A stretch of 64,000 nt of DNA. Source: Castellaniella sp. GTDB taxonomy: Bacteria > Pseudomonadota > Gammaproteobacteria > Burkholderiales > Burkholderiaceae_B. Below the pieces are notes generated by a model. The model saw nothing but the letters and a program-made list of their open reading frames with translations. It made no database searches and was not told the origin of the DNA. This document shows, in pieces, positions 46,630-56,208 of this stretch. How positions within the stretch are numbered: position 1 is the stretch's first letter; each line of letters starts with the position of its first letter. Location: positions 1 to 64,000 of the forward strand of contig JAHRWZ010000027.1 of the NCBI GenBank assembly GCA_019104865.1. Reading direction: 5' to 3'. A program made the translations under genes and the position numbers.

Positions 46630-49089
46630 ATGTTGCGTCATCGTCTGGCGGCTTTGTTCGAGCCGCGCTCCTTGCTGGTTCTCAGTTCCCGTGAACTGCC
46701 GGTGGTGCAGGCACCGCCGACCCTGTTGCGCGGGCGGATCGCCGCCGTGCCGGTGGGCGCCAACGGGCAGTGGCAACTGCCGGCGCGGCTGGACTTCCTT
46801 CAGGATGGGCAGCGGCTGGACATGGCCCTGCTGTGCATAGACCCGGCCCGGTTGCCGGCTGCGCTCGGCGATCTGCGTGCACATCATCCTCGTGCGCTGG
46901 TCCTGTTGCCGCACGAAACGCCTTCCGCCAATCCTCTGGAAACCCGCGCTTACTGCCAGGCCTGGGGGCAGATGAACGATTGCCTCGTCCTCGGGCCTGG
47001 CGCGCTGGGCATCCAGCGTCCCCACCTGGGGCTGAATCTGGGGCTCGATGCGCAGGGCGCGCCGGTCGGCAGGGTCGCGCTGGTCGCCCAGTCGCGCATG
47101 GTGGCCGCCGCCGTGTTGGACTGGGCAGGCGACATCCAGCTGGGGTTCTCCGCCGTCGTATCCACGGGCGACACCTCGGGTGTCACGGTGGCCGACGTTC
47201 TCGAATACCTGTCCATGGACCCGCGTTCGGACAGCATCGTGCTGTATCTGGAAGAAGCGGACTCTTCCCGGCGCTTTACCAGCGCCCTGATGGCCGCCGC
47301 CAGCGTCAAGCCCGTGATCGTGCTGAAGGCCGGCCGCCAGGGGGGGGACCATCAACCGGCTGCCGACGCGGTGTTCGATGCGCTGTTGCGGCGCACCGGC
47401 GCCGTGCGTATCCGGTTCTTCGTCCAGCTGTTTTCGGCGCTGAAGGTGCTGGTGCACGCCAAACATCAGCGTGGGCGGCGGATTGCACTGTTTTCCAACG
47501 GTCATGGAGCGGCCCACCTGGCGCTGGATGCCATCGGGTCAGGCGGTCCGGTGTCGCGCGCCGAGCCGGGTACCCAGACGCGACGCGATCTCGCCGCGTT
47601 GCTGGAACCCGGCGCCGCCGTCGGTAATCCCGTCATCAGCCACGCGCCGCTCGATTCGGCACGCCTGCGGCAAACCTTGACGCTGCTGGCGGCGGACGGC
47701 AATGTCGATGGGGTGCTGGTGCTGATCGCGCCAGATGCCTTGTCGGACATGGACGGGGCGGCTGAAGCCCTGGCACAGTTCTCCCAGTCGGCAGTCAAGC
47801 CCATCATTTCCTGTTTCCTGGGGGATGCGTCGATGCGTCCCCAACGGCATCGGCTGGATTCCATCGGCCTGCCGGCATTCCGGACCCCGGAGGCGGCCGC
47901 CAATGCCTTTGGCATCCTGGCGACCTATCACTACAACCAGACCTTGGCACAGCAGGCCCTGCCACCCGAAATGTTGAATCGGCCGCCACGCCTGGACGAG
48001 GCGCGCACCCTGCTCAGCGACGCCATCATGTCGGGGCGGACGGTACTGGATCGCCCCAGCTGCCGCTGGCTGCTGGACTGCTTCCACGTGCCGATCCAGG
48101 TCGAGGACCCGGCAGGCATCCCCGAACCGGCGCGGCGCAACATCCCCATGGCCATCCATGTGCGCCAGGATGCGCAGTTCGGCCCCTACATCCAGTTCGG
48201 TCCGGGTGGGCGCACGGCCCGGCTGGCGTCACCGCATCGTGAGATCGAACTTCCGCCGCTCAACAACTATCTGGCCCGTCAGCTGATCCAGCGCGGCAAA
48301 TTCTGGTCGCGCGTGCTGGAACGCGAATTGAGCCCGGCGGTGTTCGAACAACTGCGCGAATCGCTGGAACGCATTTCGGAAGTCATCAGCGAACTGCCGG
48401 GTGTCCGCAGCGTGTCGATCGACCCCCTGTGGTGGGACGACAGCAGTCTGTTCGCGGGCGACATCCAGATCGGCCTGGACCCGGACTACGACGGCGAGCG
48501 GCCGGAAAACCGTGCCTATCGGCATATGGCGATCCACCCCTATCCCCGTCGCCTTGTACGTTCCATGGTGATGGACAACGGCCAGGAATGGCTGTTGCGC
48601 CCTATCCGCCCCGAGGACGCCTCGTTGCTGCAGGAATTTGTGCGCGGACTGTCCGACGAGTCACGCTACATGCGGTTCGTGTCGATGCTGCGCGAGCTCA
48701 CGCCGCGCATGCAGGCGCGCTATACGCGCATCGACTACGACCGCGAGGTCGCCCTGGTCGCGACCGCGCAGGTCCCCAATCCGGAAAATCGGGGTCTGCT
48801 GCGCGAACGCATCGTCGGGTTCGCGCACTATCTGCGCAATGCAGATGGGCAGGGGGCGGAATACGCGCTGGTGATCGCCGACGACTGGCAACGGCGCGGC
48901 CTGGGCGCGGAACTCATGCGCAGCCTGATCCGTGTGGCACGGCGCCAGAGCCTGAGCTACATCGAGGGCATTGTGCTGGCAACCAACCGGGCGATGCTCG
49001 GCCTGATGTCGTCCCTGGGGTTTCGCAACGATCCCGACGAAGAAGACCCAGGCATGCGAAGGGTATGGATGAGCCTGGGCACGAAATAG
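46630..49089 (+). CDS. Degenerate ADP-forming acyl-CoA synthetase fused to a GNAT acetyltransferase
   Basis: The 819-residue protein has an N-terminal CoA-binding domain (about 1-130), succinyl-CoA-ligase-like domains (about 140-440), a partial ATP-grasp (about 460-640) and a C-terminal GNAT domain (about 652-818; VIADDWQRRGLGAELMRSLI). This is the architecture of the protein acetyltransferase Pat of E. coli, which acetylates lysines. The expected SHTGALAG loop is changed (GGDHQPAADAVF), and the N-terminal ATP-grasp lobe, usually LKIxSPDIxHKSDVGGV, is missing around residue 480-500. The synthetase is probably inactive and regulatory. The ATG at 46630 is preferred to the GTG at 46612. Confidence 0.88.
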   Translation: MLRHRLAALFEPRSLLVLSSRELPVVQAPPTLLRGRIAAVPVGANGQWQLPARLDFLQDGQRLDMALLCIDPARLPAALGDLRAHHPRALVLLPHETPSANPLETRAYCQAWGQMNDCLVLGPGALGIQRPHLGLNLGLDAQGAPVGRVALVAQSRMVAAAVLDWAGDIQLGFSAVVSTGDTSGVTVADVLEYLSMDPRSDSIVLYLEEADSSRRFTSALMAAASVKPVIVLKAGRQGGDHQPAADAVFDALLRRTGAVRIRFFVQLFSALKVLVHAKHQRGRRIALFSNGHGAAHLALDAIGSGGPVSRAEPGTQTRRDLAALLEPGAAVGNPVISHAPLDSARLRQTLTLLAADGNVDGVLVLIAPDALSDMDGAAEALAQFSQSAVKPIISCFLGDASMRPQRHRLDSIGLPAFRTPEAAANAFGILATYHYNQTLAQQALPPEMLNRPPRLDEARTLLSDAIMSGRTVLDRPSCRWLLDCFHVPIQVEDPAGIPEPARRNIPMAIHVRQDAQFGPYIQFGPGGRTARLASPHREIELPPLNNYLARQLIQRGKFWSRVLERELSPAVFEQLRESLERISEVISELPGVRSVSIDPLWWDDSSLFAGDIQIGLDPDYDGERPENRAYRHMAIHPYPRRLVRSMVMDNGQEWLLRPIRPEDASLLQEFVRGLSDESRYMRFVSMLRELTPRMQARYTRIDYDREVALVATAQVPNPENRGLLRERIVGFAHYLRNADGQGAEYALVIADDWQRRGLGAELMRSLIRVARRQSLSYIEGIVLATNRAMLGLMSSLGFRNDPDEEDPGMRRVWMSLGTK

Positions 49090-49111
49090 CCCCTGCGGGC
49101 TATTTCGTGCC
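49078..49111 (+). terminator. Perfect 15-bp inverted repeat across a stop codon
   Basis: GGCACGAAATAGCCC (49078-49092) and GGGCTATTTCGTGCC (49097-49111) are exact reverse complements around the loop CTGC. The left arm contains the last codons and the TAG stop of the synthetase/GNAT gene. There is no T-run, so it may be a Rho-type or stabilising hairpin. Related fragments follow at about 49171-49190 and 49207-49226. Confidence 0.65.
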
Positions 49112-49221
49112 GGGCGAATCCGAGCGGCTTACAAGCTGCGAGGTGGAGGGATGCACCGCACCAAGAGATCCCTGCGGATCATTTTGTGCCAGATTCATCG
49201 GAGTGGCCTGCAGGCTATTTC

Positions 49222-49881
49222 CTACCCCAGAACACGCACCAGAAACATCCGGATATCATCCAGTTCCTGGGGATGCAGACCGTGCGGCATCGGATACGTG
49301 TGCCATTCCACGGCGCAGCCCAGCCGCGTCATCGCGTCGCGGCTGGTTTCGGCAAACGCCAGCGGCACGACCATGTCATCAGTGCCGTGCGCCATGAAGA
49401 TCGGTGTCGCGGCATTGGCGGGATGCAGTTCCGCCGCCAGGGTGTTGCGCAGCGGCAGATAGCCCGACAGGCCGATCAGGCCGGCCAGGCGGTGTTCCAG
49501 CCGCAGGCCGGTGTACAGGGCCATGGCGCAGCCTTGGGAAAACCCCGCCAGGACAATGCGTTCCTGGGGAATGCCGCGCTCGGCTTCGCGGGCGATCAGA
49601 TCCGTGACGGCGTGGCGGGTGGTCCGGATGCCGTCGATGTCCTCGTGCGCGTCGCGATCCAGGCCGTACAGGTCGAACCATGCGCGCATGGACATGCCCT
49701 GGTTGAGGGTGACCGGGCGCACCGGCGCATGCGGAAAGACGAAGCGGATGTCCGGCAGATCGGGGTGGGCCAGTTCGGGTACGACAGGCTCGAAATCGTG
49801 TCCGTCCGCCCCCAAGCCATGCAGCCAGATCACGCTGTGGGTGGGGTTCGGGCCTGTGGTGCGTTCAATCGTTTCCAGCAT
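49222..49881 (-). CDS. Carboxylesterase (phospholipase/carboxylesterase family)
   Basis: The 219-residue alpha/beta hydrolase begins [30 protein letters not shown] and has the nucleophile elbow GFSQGCAM, the acid in [12 protein letters not shown] and the histidine in PMPHGL, forming a Ser-Asp-His triad. It resembles bacterial carboxylesterase EstB/YpfH types acting on short acyl esters. Its start overlaps the yjgA end by 17 bases, so the two may be coupled. Confidence 0.93.
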   Translation of the reverse strand: MLETIERTTGPNPTHSVIWLHGLGADGHDFEPVVPELAHPDLPDIRFVFPHAPVRPVTLNQGMSMRAWFDLYGLDRDAHEDIDGIRTTRHAVTDLIAREAERGIPQERIVLAGFSQGCAMALYTGLRLEHRLAGLIGLSGYLPLRNTLAAELHPANAATPIFMAHGTDDMVVPLAFAETSRDAMTRLGCAVEWHTYPMPHGLHPQELDDIRMFLVRVLG

Positions 49882-50431
49882 GGCCGTCCGTGTCGTCCTT
49901 GAACTCGAGTTGTTTCAGTGTCTGGAACAGGGCGCGGTAGTGTTTGCGGCCCGGTTCGCGCCCCTCGGGGAGCGCCGTGTTGTCGCGGGCTTCCTTGCGG
50001 GCGGCGCGAATCTGCGCACGCAGCGCCTGGATGTCCAGTTGCGGGAAGGATTCCAGCAGTTGGGTCAGTGCCTCGTCGCTGTCGAGTAGGCGGTCGCGCA
50101 GGGCTTCCAGCCGATGCATGGCCCGCGTCTGGTCCCGGGATCCGTTGGACCACTCATCCAGCTGGCGGCGCAGCGCCTGGGCGTCCGCGCGGCGCAGGAG
50201 CTTGCCGACATAATGAGTTTGCCGGCGGCGGCCTTCGTTGGCGTGGATGCGCTGGGCCAGGGCGATGGCTTCGCGTAGCGATTCTTCCAGTGGCAGCTGG
50301 GCTAATCGGGCGGAAGGCAGGGCGATCAGCTCGCGCCCCAGGTCCAGCAGGGCGTGCAGGTCGCGTTTGACCTGGGACTTGCTGGGCCGTTGATCCAGGT
50401 CGGAGCTATCCTCCGGCAGGCGATCTTCCAT
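49865..50431 (-). CDS. yjgA: Ribosome-associated protein YjgA/DarP (DUF615)
   Basis: The 188-residue, highly charged alpha-helical protein matches YjgA (DarP), which binds the 50S subunit late in assembly. It begins [28 protein letters not shown] and contains [34 protein letters not shown]. It is divergent from pmbA with a 64-base gap, an order conserved in many betaproteobacteria and gammaproteobacteria. Confidence 0.95.
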   Translation of the reverse strand: MEDRLPEDSSDLDQRPSKSQVKRDLHALLDLGRELIALPSARLAQLPLEESLREAIALAQRIHANEGRRRQTHYVGKLLRRADAQALRRQLDEWSNGSRDQTRAMHRLEALRDRLLDSDEALTQLLESFPQLDIQALRAQIRAARKEARDNTALPEGREPGRKHYRALFQTLKQLEFKDDTDGHAGND

Positions 50432-50495
50432 GAGTTAGCGCATAAAATGGTTTTCAATTGGCTATCATAACCGTCCCGACTCCGGCAGATTGCGC

Positions 50496-51863
50496 ATGAA
50501 CGAACACACCGATGATTTCCTGGATATTCCAGCCCAGCAGGCCCAGTTCCGTGAATTGGTGACCGATACTCTGCGACGTGCGCGCCAGGCGGGCGCCACG
50601 GACGCGGCCGCCGAGGTCTCCGAAAGCCGGGGGCTGTCGGTCGCCGTGCGCCAACGGACGCTGGAAACCATCGAGCAGACACGCGACCGATCGCTGGCTG
50701 TCACAGTGTTCGCCGGTCAGCGACGGGGCTCGGCGTCGACGTCCGACTTCTCCGCGGATGCCCTTCAGCGCACGGTGGAAGCAGCCTGGCACATCGCCCG
50801 GCACACGGCCGAAGATCCCGCTGCCGGCCTGCCGGATGCCGATCAGCTGGCACAGCATTATCCGGATCTGGACCTGCATCATCCGTGGGCGATCGACGTG
50901 GCGGGCGCGGCGCGCCTGGCTATCCAGGCGGAACGCGCCGCATTGGCGACCAGCCCTGGCATCACCAACACCGAAGGTGCGTCGCTGGACACCATGGAAG
51001 GCCATTTCGTCCTGGGCAATTCGCGCGGCTTCCTGGGGGGCTATCCCTATTCGCGCCATAGCCTGTCGGTCGCGCCCATCGCTGGTCGCGGAGACGGCAT
51101 GGAGCGCGACTTCTGGTATACCTCGGCGCGGCGCGCCCAGGATCTGGCGGCGCCCGCCCTGGTGGGCCGCTATGCCGCAGAACGGGCCTTGTCCCGATTG
51201 AACGCCAGGGTCGTGAAGACGGGCCACTTTCCGGTCCTGTTCGAGGCACCCCTGGCCGTCGGCCTGCTGGGGGCGCTGGTGCAGGCGACCAGCGGCGGCG
51301 CGCTGTATCGCAAGGCCAGTTTCCTGCTGGATTCCCTGGGCAAATCCGTCCTGGCGGATCACCTGGACGTCATCGAAAATCCATATGTTCCGGGTGCTCA
51401 GGGCAGTTCGCCTTTTGATGCCGAAGGGGTACGGCCGCAGGCGCGCCAGGTGGTGGATCGCGGAGTATTGAACGGGTATTTCCTGTCCACCTACACCGCC
51501 CGCAAGCTGGGCATGGCCACGACGGGCAATGCGGGGGGGGCGCATAACCTCAGCTTGCGGTCACGGCTGACGAATCCGGCTGATGACCTGGACGCCATGC
51601 TGCGCAAAATGGACACCGGGTTGCTGGTCACCGAACTGATCGGCCAGGGCGTGAATTACGTGACGGGAGATTATTCGCGCGGGGCTTTTGGTTATTGGGT
51701 CCAGGGCGGCAAGATCCGCCATCCGGTGCACGAAATCACGATCGCCGGCAATCTGGCCGACATGTTCCGTCAGATCGTTGCCGTGGGGGCTGATGTGCAT
51801 GCGCGTGGGGCAAAATCCATCGGCTCGGTGTTGATCGAACGGATGGCGGTGGCTGGCCAGTAG
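50496..51863 (+). CDS. pmbA: Metalloprotease PmbA (TldE)
   Basis: PmbA and TldD form a heterodimeric metalloprotease that matures peptide antibiotics and degrades the antitoxin CcdA in E. coli. The 455-residue protein begins MNEHTDDFLDIPAQQ at the ATG at 50496 and has the PmbA/TldD blocks: ARRAQDLAAPALVGRYAAERA, the VLFEAPLAVGLLGAL helix, and NYVTGDYSRGAFGYW near the end. TldD supplies the zinc motif; PmbA lacks it, as normal. The ribosome site is weak. Confidence 0.95.
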   Translation: MNEHTDDFLDIPAQQAQFRELVTDTLRRARQAGATDAAAEVSESRGLSVAVRQRTLETIEQTRDRSLAVTVFAGQRRGSASTSDFSADALQRTVEAAWHIARHTAEDPAAGLPDADQLAQHYPDLDLHHPWAIDVAGAARLAIQAERAALATSPGITNTEGASLDTMEGHFVLGNSRGFLGGYPYSRHSLSVAPIAGRGDGMERDFWYTSARRAQDLAAPALVGRYAAERALSRLNARVVKTGHFPVLFEAPLAVGLLGALVQATSGGALYRKASFLLDSLGKSVLADHLDVIENPYVPGAQGSSPFDAEGVRPQARQVVDRGVLNGYFLSTYTARKLGMATTGNAGGAHNLSLRSRLTNPADDLDAMLRKMDTGLLVTELIGQGVNYVTGDYSRGAFGYWVQGGKIRHPVHEITIAGNLADMFRQIVAVGADVHARGAKSIGSVLIERMAVAGQ

Positions 51864-51979
51864 CCTGCCGCTGCCAGGCCGGGGTCAGTCGCGCGCCGTA
51901 GCCTCTGCGAAGCGGCAGCGCGCACAGTGTAATATTGTGAAGCATCTTCATATTCGAACACCAAGGGAGAACGATCATC

Positions 51980-53080
51980 ATGCAGCGTCGTGCATTTCTG
52001 AAACAAGCCGGGTTCGGGGCTGTCGCGGGTACCGCGGCCGTGGCTGCTCCGGCTATCGCGCAGGCCAATCCCCAGATCAACTGGAAGATGACATCGACCT
52101 ACGGTCCGTCGTTGCCGCCGCTGTTTTCCACGGCGCAGCTGTTTTGCAGCATGGTCAAGGAACTGACCGACGGCAATTTCAACATCCGCCTGTACCCAGC
52201 CGGTGAACTGGTGCCGGGGTACGGCGTCATGGATGCGGTGGGCAACCGCACAGTGGAATGCGGCCAGACTGCTTCCTATTACTATTACGGCAAGGATCCG
52301 TCGTTCTGCTTCGACACGGCGGTGCCGTTCGGCCTGAACGTGCGCCAGATGAATGCCTGGATGTACCAGGGTGACGGCATGAAGCTGATGCGCGAACTGT
52401 TCGCGCCGCGCGGCATCGTCAACTTCCCCCTGGGCAATACCGGCACCCAGATGGGCGGCTGGTACAGAAAGGAAATCAAGTCCGTCGAGGACCTGAAGGG
52501 TTTGAAGATGCGCACGGCCGGTTTCGCGGGCGAAGTCCTGTCTCGCATGGGCGTGATCCCGCAGCAGGTGCCGCCAGGTGACATTTATCCGTCCCTGGAA
52601 AAGGGCGCGCTGGACGCGGTGGAATTCGTCGGCCCGGTGGACGATGAAAAGCTCGGCTTCCAGAAGGTCGCAAAATACTACTACTACCCGGGCTGGTGGG
52701 AAGGCTCCGCCCAGGTGTCGCTGTACGTCAACGACAAGGCCTATGCGGAACTGCCCAAGACCTACCAGTCGGTGATCGACATTGCGTCGCGCGCCGCGGG
52801 CAACAAACTGGTCGAGGACTACGACGCCCACAATCCAGAGGCCCTGCGCCGCCTGATTGCCGGCGGCGCCGTGCTCAAGAGCTTCCCGCGCGAGGTCATG
52901 GACGCGTCGTTCAAGGCGTCCAATGATGTCTATAAGGAATTTTCCGACAAGAACGCGGGCTTCAAGAAAATCTTCGAAAACTACATGGCGTTCCGCGACA
53001 ACGTGGTGCCCTGGTTCCGGGTGGCCGAAGGCTCTTACGACAATTATCTGGGTGCCGCGCTGGCGCGTCAGAAGAAGTGA
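51980..53080 (+). CDS. TRAP transporter substrate-binding protein, TakP-like
   Basis: The 366-residue exported protein begins MQRRAFLKQAGFGA, a twin-arginine signal, with cleavage likely after AIAQA near residue 30. It resembles TakP of Rhodobacter, which binds alpha-keto acids with a bridging sodium: PAGELVPGYG, CFDTAVPFGLNVRQMNAW, NTGTQMGGWYRKEI, DIYPSLEKGALDAVEFVGPVDDEKLGF and YYYPGWWEGS. No dctQ/dctM membrane genes are nearby, so its permease must lie elsewhere. A terminator follows at 53121. Confidence 0.9.
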   Translation: MQRRAFLKQAGFGAVAGTAAVAAPAIAQANPQINWKMTSTYGPSLPPLFSTAQLFCSMVKELTDGNFNIRLYPAGELVPGYGVMDAVGNRTVECGQTASYYYYGKDPSFCFDTAVPFGLNVRQMNAWMYQGDGMKLMRELFAPRGIVNFPLGNTGTQMGGWYRKEIKSVEDLKGLKMRTAGFAGEVLSRMGVIPQQVPPGDIYPSLEKGALDAVEFVGPVDDEKLGFQKVAKYYYYPGWWEGSAQVSLYVNDKAYAELPKTYQSVIDIASRAAGNKLVEDYDAHNPEALRRLIAGGAVLKSFPREVMDASFKASNDVYKEFSDKNAGFKKIFENYMAFRDNVVPWFRVAEGSYDNYLGAALARQKK

Positions 53081-53120
53081 TAGCCTGATCGGGCCGTCGA
53101 TCGGCCCGGTTCTGACAAGA

Positions 53121-53151
53121 ACGGCGCCTTCCGATCGGGGCGCCGTTTTTT
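53121..53151 (+). terminator. Rho-independent terminator of the TRAP binding protein gene
   Basis: ACGGCGCC (53121-53128) pairs perfectly with GGCGCCGT (53139-53146) and is followed by six T. It begins 40 bases after the stop codon and separates this gene from the ribosomal operon. Confidence 0.9.
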
Positions 53152-53152
53152 G

Positions 53153-53243
53153 TTGACAGATAGTCGACTCACGAGAGATTGTGGTTGGAATCAGTTTCCT
53201 TCTTGGCTTTCGTTTCGTGTGTCTTTCAATGTTGATGTACAAT
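53153..53243 (+). promoter_or_regulatory. Probable promoter region of rplM-rpsI
   Basis: The 316-base gap after the TRAP gene holds a terminator, then this region. A perfect -35 TTGACA is at 53153-53158, followed 18 bases later by GATTGT, a poor -10. Further down TACAAT (53238-53243) is a good -10 box but lacks a clear -35. Either could drive rplM, leaving a leader of about 150-210 bases, which is common for ribosomal operons with autogenous control. I see no other gene or structure in the gap. Confidence 0.4.
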
Positions 53244-53396
53244 GGTCGGATTTCCGTTTGAAATCGTATCCGTACGGGCTGGGTTGCCGGGCAGTTTCGG
53301 CCCCCTGTGGTTGCTTCATAAAGCCCTGGCGGATATGACAAAAATGCAGACAAAAATGCAGCGGAAATTTTCATTCATTTCATCAGGAACACCATC

Positions 53397-53825
53397 ATGA
53401 AGACCTTTGTGGCAAAGCCGCATGAAGTCAAGCGTGACTGGTTTGTGATCGACGCCAAGGGCAAGGTCCTCGGCCGTGTGGCCAGCGAAGTCGCACGCCG
53501 TCTGCGTGGCAAGCACAAACCCGAATTCACGCCGCACGTCGATACGGGCGATTACATCGTCGTCGTCAACGCAGCCGAACTCGTTGTCACGGGCGCCAAG
53601 GCGCAGGACAAGCGCTACTACCGTCACTCGACCTACCCAGGCGGGATCACGGAAACCAACTTCCAGAAGATGCAGCAGCGCTTCCCCGGTCGTGCCCTGC
53701 AAAAGGCCGTCAAGGGCATGCTCCCGAAGGGTCCGCTGGGCTACGCCATGGCGAAAAAGCTGAAGGTCTATGCCGGTGCCGAGCACCCGCATACCGCGCA
53801 GCAGCCGCAAACTCTGGATATTTGA
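53397..53825 (+). CDS. rplM: 50S ribosomal protein L13
   Basis: L13 is an early assembly protein of the large subunit. The 142-residue protein begins [20 protein letters not shown], with [20 protein letters not shown] and [20 protein letters not shown]. It is 12 bases before rpsI, the standard L13-S9 operon. Length is typical of the family. Confidence 0.98.
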   Translation: MKTFVAKPHEVKRDWFVIDAKGKVLGRVASEVARRLRGKHKPEFTPHVDTGDYIVVVNAAELVVTGAKAQDKRYYRHSTYPGGITETNFQKMQQRFPGRALQKAVKGMLPKGPLGYAMAKKLKVYAGAEHPHTAQQPQTLDI

Positions 53826-53837
53826 GGATAGGCCATC

Positions 53838-54230
53838 ATGATCGGTAATTGGAATTACGGCACTGGCCGCCGCAAAACTTCGGTGGCGCGAGTGTTCCTG
53901 AAAAAGGGCACCGGGAAAATCATCGTCAACGGCCTCCCGGTCGACGAATATTTCGCTCGCGAGACCGGCCGCATGGTCGTGCGCCAGCCGCTGGCCCTGA
54001 CCAACCACCTGGAATCGTTCGACTTTCACGTCAACGTTCATGGCGGCGGTGAATCCGGCCAGGCCGGCGCGGTGCGTCACGGCATCACGCGTGCCCTGAT
54101 CGAATACGACGAAACGCTCAAGTCGCCGCTCAAGCAGGCGGGTCTGGTGACCCGCGATGCCCGCGAAGTCGAACGTAAAAAGGTCGGCTTCCACAAGGCC
54201 CGTCGTCGGAAGCAGTTCAGCAAGCGCTGA
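53838..54230 (+). CDS. rpsI: 30S ribosomal protein S9
   Basis: S9 contacts the P-site tRNA with its C-terminal tail. The 130-residue protein begins [20 protein letters not shown], has [17 protein letters not shown] and ends [11 protein letters not shown], the basic tail that reaches the anticodon loop. It ends the ribosomal operon; a strong terminator follows 39 bases later. Confidence 0.98.
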   Translation: MIGNWNYGTGRRKTSVARVFLKKGTGKIIVNGLPVDEYFARETGRMVVRQPLALTNHLESFDFHVNVHGGGESGQAGAVRHGITRALIEYDETLKSPLKQAGLVTRDAREVERKKVGFHKARRRKQFSKR

Positions 54231-54269
54231 TTCCGCTGTTCCGGGTGGCTTCGCTGCCCGGCGACGCCA

Positions 54270-54304
54270 CGAAAACCCCAGCCTTCGCGCTGGGGTTTTC
54301 GTTT
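54270..54304 (+). terminator. Rho-independent terminator after rpsI
   Basis: CGAAAACCCCAGC (54270-54282) pairs perfectly with GCTGGGGTTTTCG (54289-54301) across CTTCGC, and TTT follows. The A-rich left arm gives a symmetric structure that could also terminate in the opposite direction. Confidence 0.9.
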
Positions 54305-54332
54305 GGGCATGCCAGTTTGGGCATGCCATAAT
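54301..54332 (+). promoter_or_regulatory. argC promoter candidate built on a tandem repeat
   Basis: GTTTGGGCATGCC occurs twice in tandem (54301-54313 and 54315-54327). TTGGGC (54303-54308) and CATAAT (54327-54332) are -35 and -10 candidates spaced by 18 bases, about 65 bases before argC. The repeat may therefore be part of the promoter or an operator for an arginine regulator, but it does not look like an ARG box. Confidence 0.45.
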
Positions 54333-54398
54333 CTCAGGAACTTCCCTGCCCGCCGGCCCTGGCGGGCCTGATCGCTTTCAGGACAGGACCACGCAGCA

Positions 54399-55457
54399 AT
54401 GACCACAGCTTCACGCATCAAGGCCGGCATCGTCGGCGGGACCGGATACACCGGAGTCGAACTGTTGCGCCTGCTGTCGCAGCACCCGAACGTCCAGCTG
54501 CACGCCATCACATCCCGAAAGGAATCGGGGATGCCGGTGGCCGATATGTTCCCGAATCTGCGTGGTCATGTGGACCTGTGCTTCCAGACCCCCGAGGACG
54601 CCGCGCTGGACCAGTGCGATGTGGTGTTTTTCGCAACGCCCCATGGCGTGGCCATGGAACAGGCGCCCGGGTTGCTGGAACATGGTGTGCGGGTGATCGA
54701 TCTGGCGGCGGACTTCCGGTTGCAGGATGTCGATGCTTTCCAGCGCTGGTACAAGATGCCGCACAGCTGTCCGGCGGTCCTGCGCGACGCCGTTTATGGG
54801 CTGCCCGAGCTGGATCGCGAGCGTATCCGGCAGGCCCGCGTGGTCGGCAACCCGGGGTGCTATCCGACCACGGTCCTGCTGGGCATGGCCCCGTTGCTGC
54901 AGGCCGGACGGCCGCTGGTGGATATCGCCCACGTCATTGCCGATTCGAAATCCGGGGTCTCCGGCGCGGGCCGCAAGACTCAGGTCGGGTCCCTGTTTTC
55001 CGAGGCGGCCGACAATTTCGCCGCCTACGGGGTCGCCGGCCATCGCCACCATCCCGAAATTTCCGAATGCCTGACCCGCATCGCGGGCACGCCCGTGGGT
55101 GTGACATTCGTACCCCATCTCGTGCCCATGATCCGGGGGATGTTCTCGACCTTGTATCTGCGTATTCTGCCCGAGGCCATGGACACCGATTTTCAGGCTC
55201 TGTATCAGCAGCGCTACGCCGACGAGCCGTTCGTCGATGTGATGCCGCCCGGCAGCCTGCCGCAGACGCGCTCCGTGCGGGCATCGAACATGCTGCGCAT
55301 CGCCGTGCATCGTCCCGCGGATGGCGATACCCTGGTCGTGCTGGTGGTACAGGACAATCTGGTGAAGGGCGCCGCCGGCCAGGCGGTTCAGAACATGAAC
55401 CTGATGTTCGGTTTTGCGGAAACCACCGGCTTGCAGCAGGTGGCGGTTCTGCCCTGA
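54399..55457 (+). CDS. argC: N-acetyl-gamma-glutamyl-phosphate reductase
   Basis: ArgC reduces N-acetylglutamyl phosphate to the semialdehyde in arginine synthesis. The 352-residue type 1 enzyme has the NADP fold [18 protein letters not shown], the catalytic cysteine in [11 protein letters not shown] (Cys154) and [15 protein letters not shown] with the active-site histidine. argJ acts two steps later in the same pathway and lies elsewhere in the window. Confidence 0.97.
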   Translation: MTTASRIKAGIVGGTGYTGVELLRLLSQHPNVQLHAITSRKESGMPVADMFPNLRGHVDLCFQTPEDAALDQCDVVFFATPHGVAMEQAPGLLEHGVRVIDLAADFRLQDVDAFQRWYKMPHSCPAVLRDAVYGLPELDRERIRQARVVGNPGCYPTTVLLGMAPLLQAGRPLVDIAHVIADSKSGVSGAGRKTQVGSLFSEAADNFAAYGVAGHRHHPEISECLTRIAGTPVGVTFVPHLVPMIRGMFSTLYLRILPEAMDTDFQALYQQRYADEPFVDVMPPGSLPQTRSVRASNMLRIAVHRPADGDTLVVLVVQDNLVKGAAGQAVQNMNLMFGFAETTGLQQVAVLP

Positions 55458-55470
55458 TCGAGGGTAATCC

Positions 55471-56208
55471 ATGGCACAGCACCCTTCACGTCCGGGTGGA
55501 TTCAGTCGCTGGCTTGTCCACAAGCTGACGCTGGGTCTGGTGTTGGTGCTGGTCTTCGTGGCCGGCGCGGTCGTCATGCATCTGGGGATGCATGCGGGTG
55601 ATCATGACCGCATCCAGGCGCTGCAGGCCCAGGTCGGCGCGCAGCAAGCCGAACTGACCCAGGCTCAGGCGGCCGCGCGCAGCGATGCGGAAGTGCAGGC
55701 AGGCACACAGCGCGTGCTTCAGGACAAGATCGCGGAACTGCAGCAGCAGCTGGGGCATGTCCGCGATCAGCTCGCTTTCTACGAACAGCTGATTCCGCCG
55801 GGGCCGGCCGGCGCCGTGGCGGTACGCGCCTTCGACGTCCAGGCGGACGGTGATTTCCTGCGCTACCGGGTGCTGCTGACGCGAAATGCCGCGGCTGGCG
55901 CGGAATCCTTCAAAGGCCGCATGCGCTTTGTGGCTCAGGGCAGCCTGCTGGGCAAAACCGTTAAAATGGACCTGACCCCGCCGGTTGCGGCCGGTGATGC
56001 CGGGGCGGCAACCGCAACCGGCGATCCGCTCGCCCTGGTCTTTGATCAGTTTCAGCGCAGCACGGGGGTTTTGCAGGTGCCCGCGGGTTTGCAGATTCAG
56101 TCCGTGCGCCTTGAAGTCCTGGAAGGCGACACCGTTCGCGCCACCCAGGATGCTGCCTTGAATCGCGCGGCCTCGTCCGCGCAGGAGCCTTACCATGATC
56201 GCCATTGA
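55471..56208 (+). CDS. Single-pass membrane protein with coiled coil (DUF6776-like)
   Basis: The 245-residue protein has one N-terminal helix (about 17-42, [20 protein letters not shown]), a coiled coil rich in Q, A and L at about 46-105, then a beta-rich periplasmic domain. Its position between argC and erpA, and its topology, match a family of unknown function in Burkholderiales that I recall as DUF6776. A bactofilin gene often follows in relatives, but here erpA starts within its last codons (14-base overlap). Confidence 0.75.
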   Translation: MAQHPSRPGGFSRWLVHKLTLGLVLVLVFVAGAVVMHLGMHAGDHDRIQALQAQVGAQQAELTQAQAAARSDAEVQAGTQRVLQDKIAELQQQLGHVRDQLAFYEQLIPPGPAGAVAVRAFDVQADGDFLRYRVLLTRNAAAGAESFKGRMRFVAQGSLLGKTVKMDLTPPVAAGDAGAATATGDPLALVFDQFQRSTGVLQVPAGLQIQSVRLEVLEGDTVRATQDAALNRAASSAQEPYHDRH

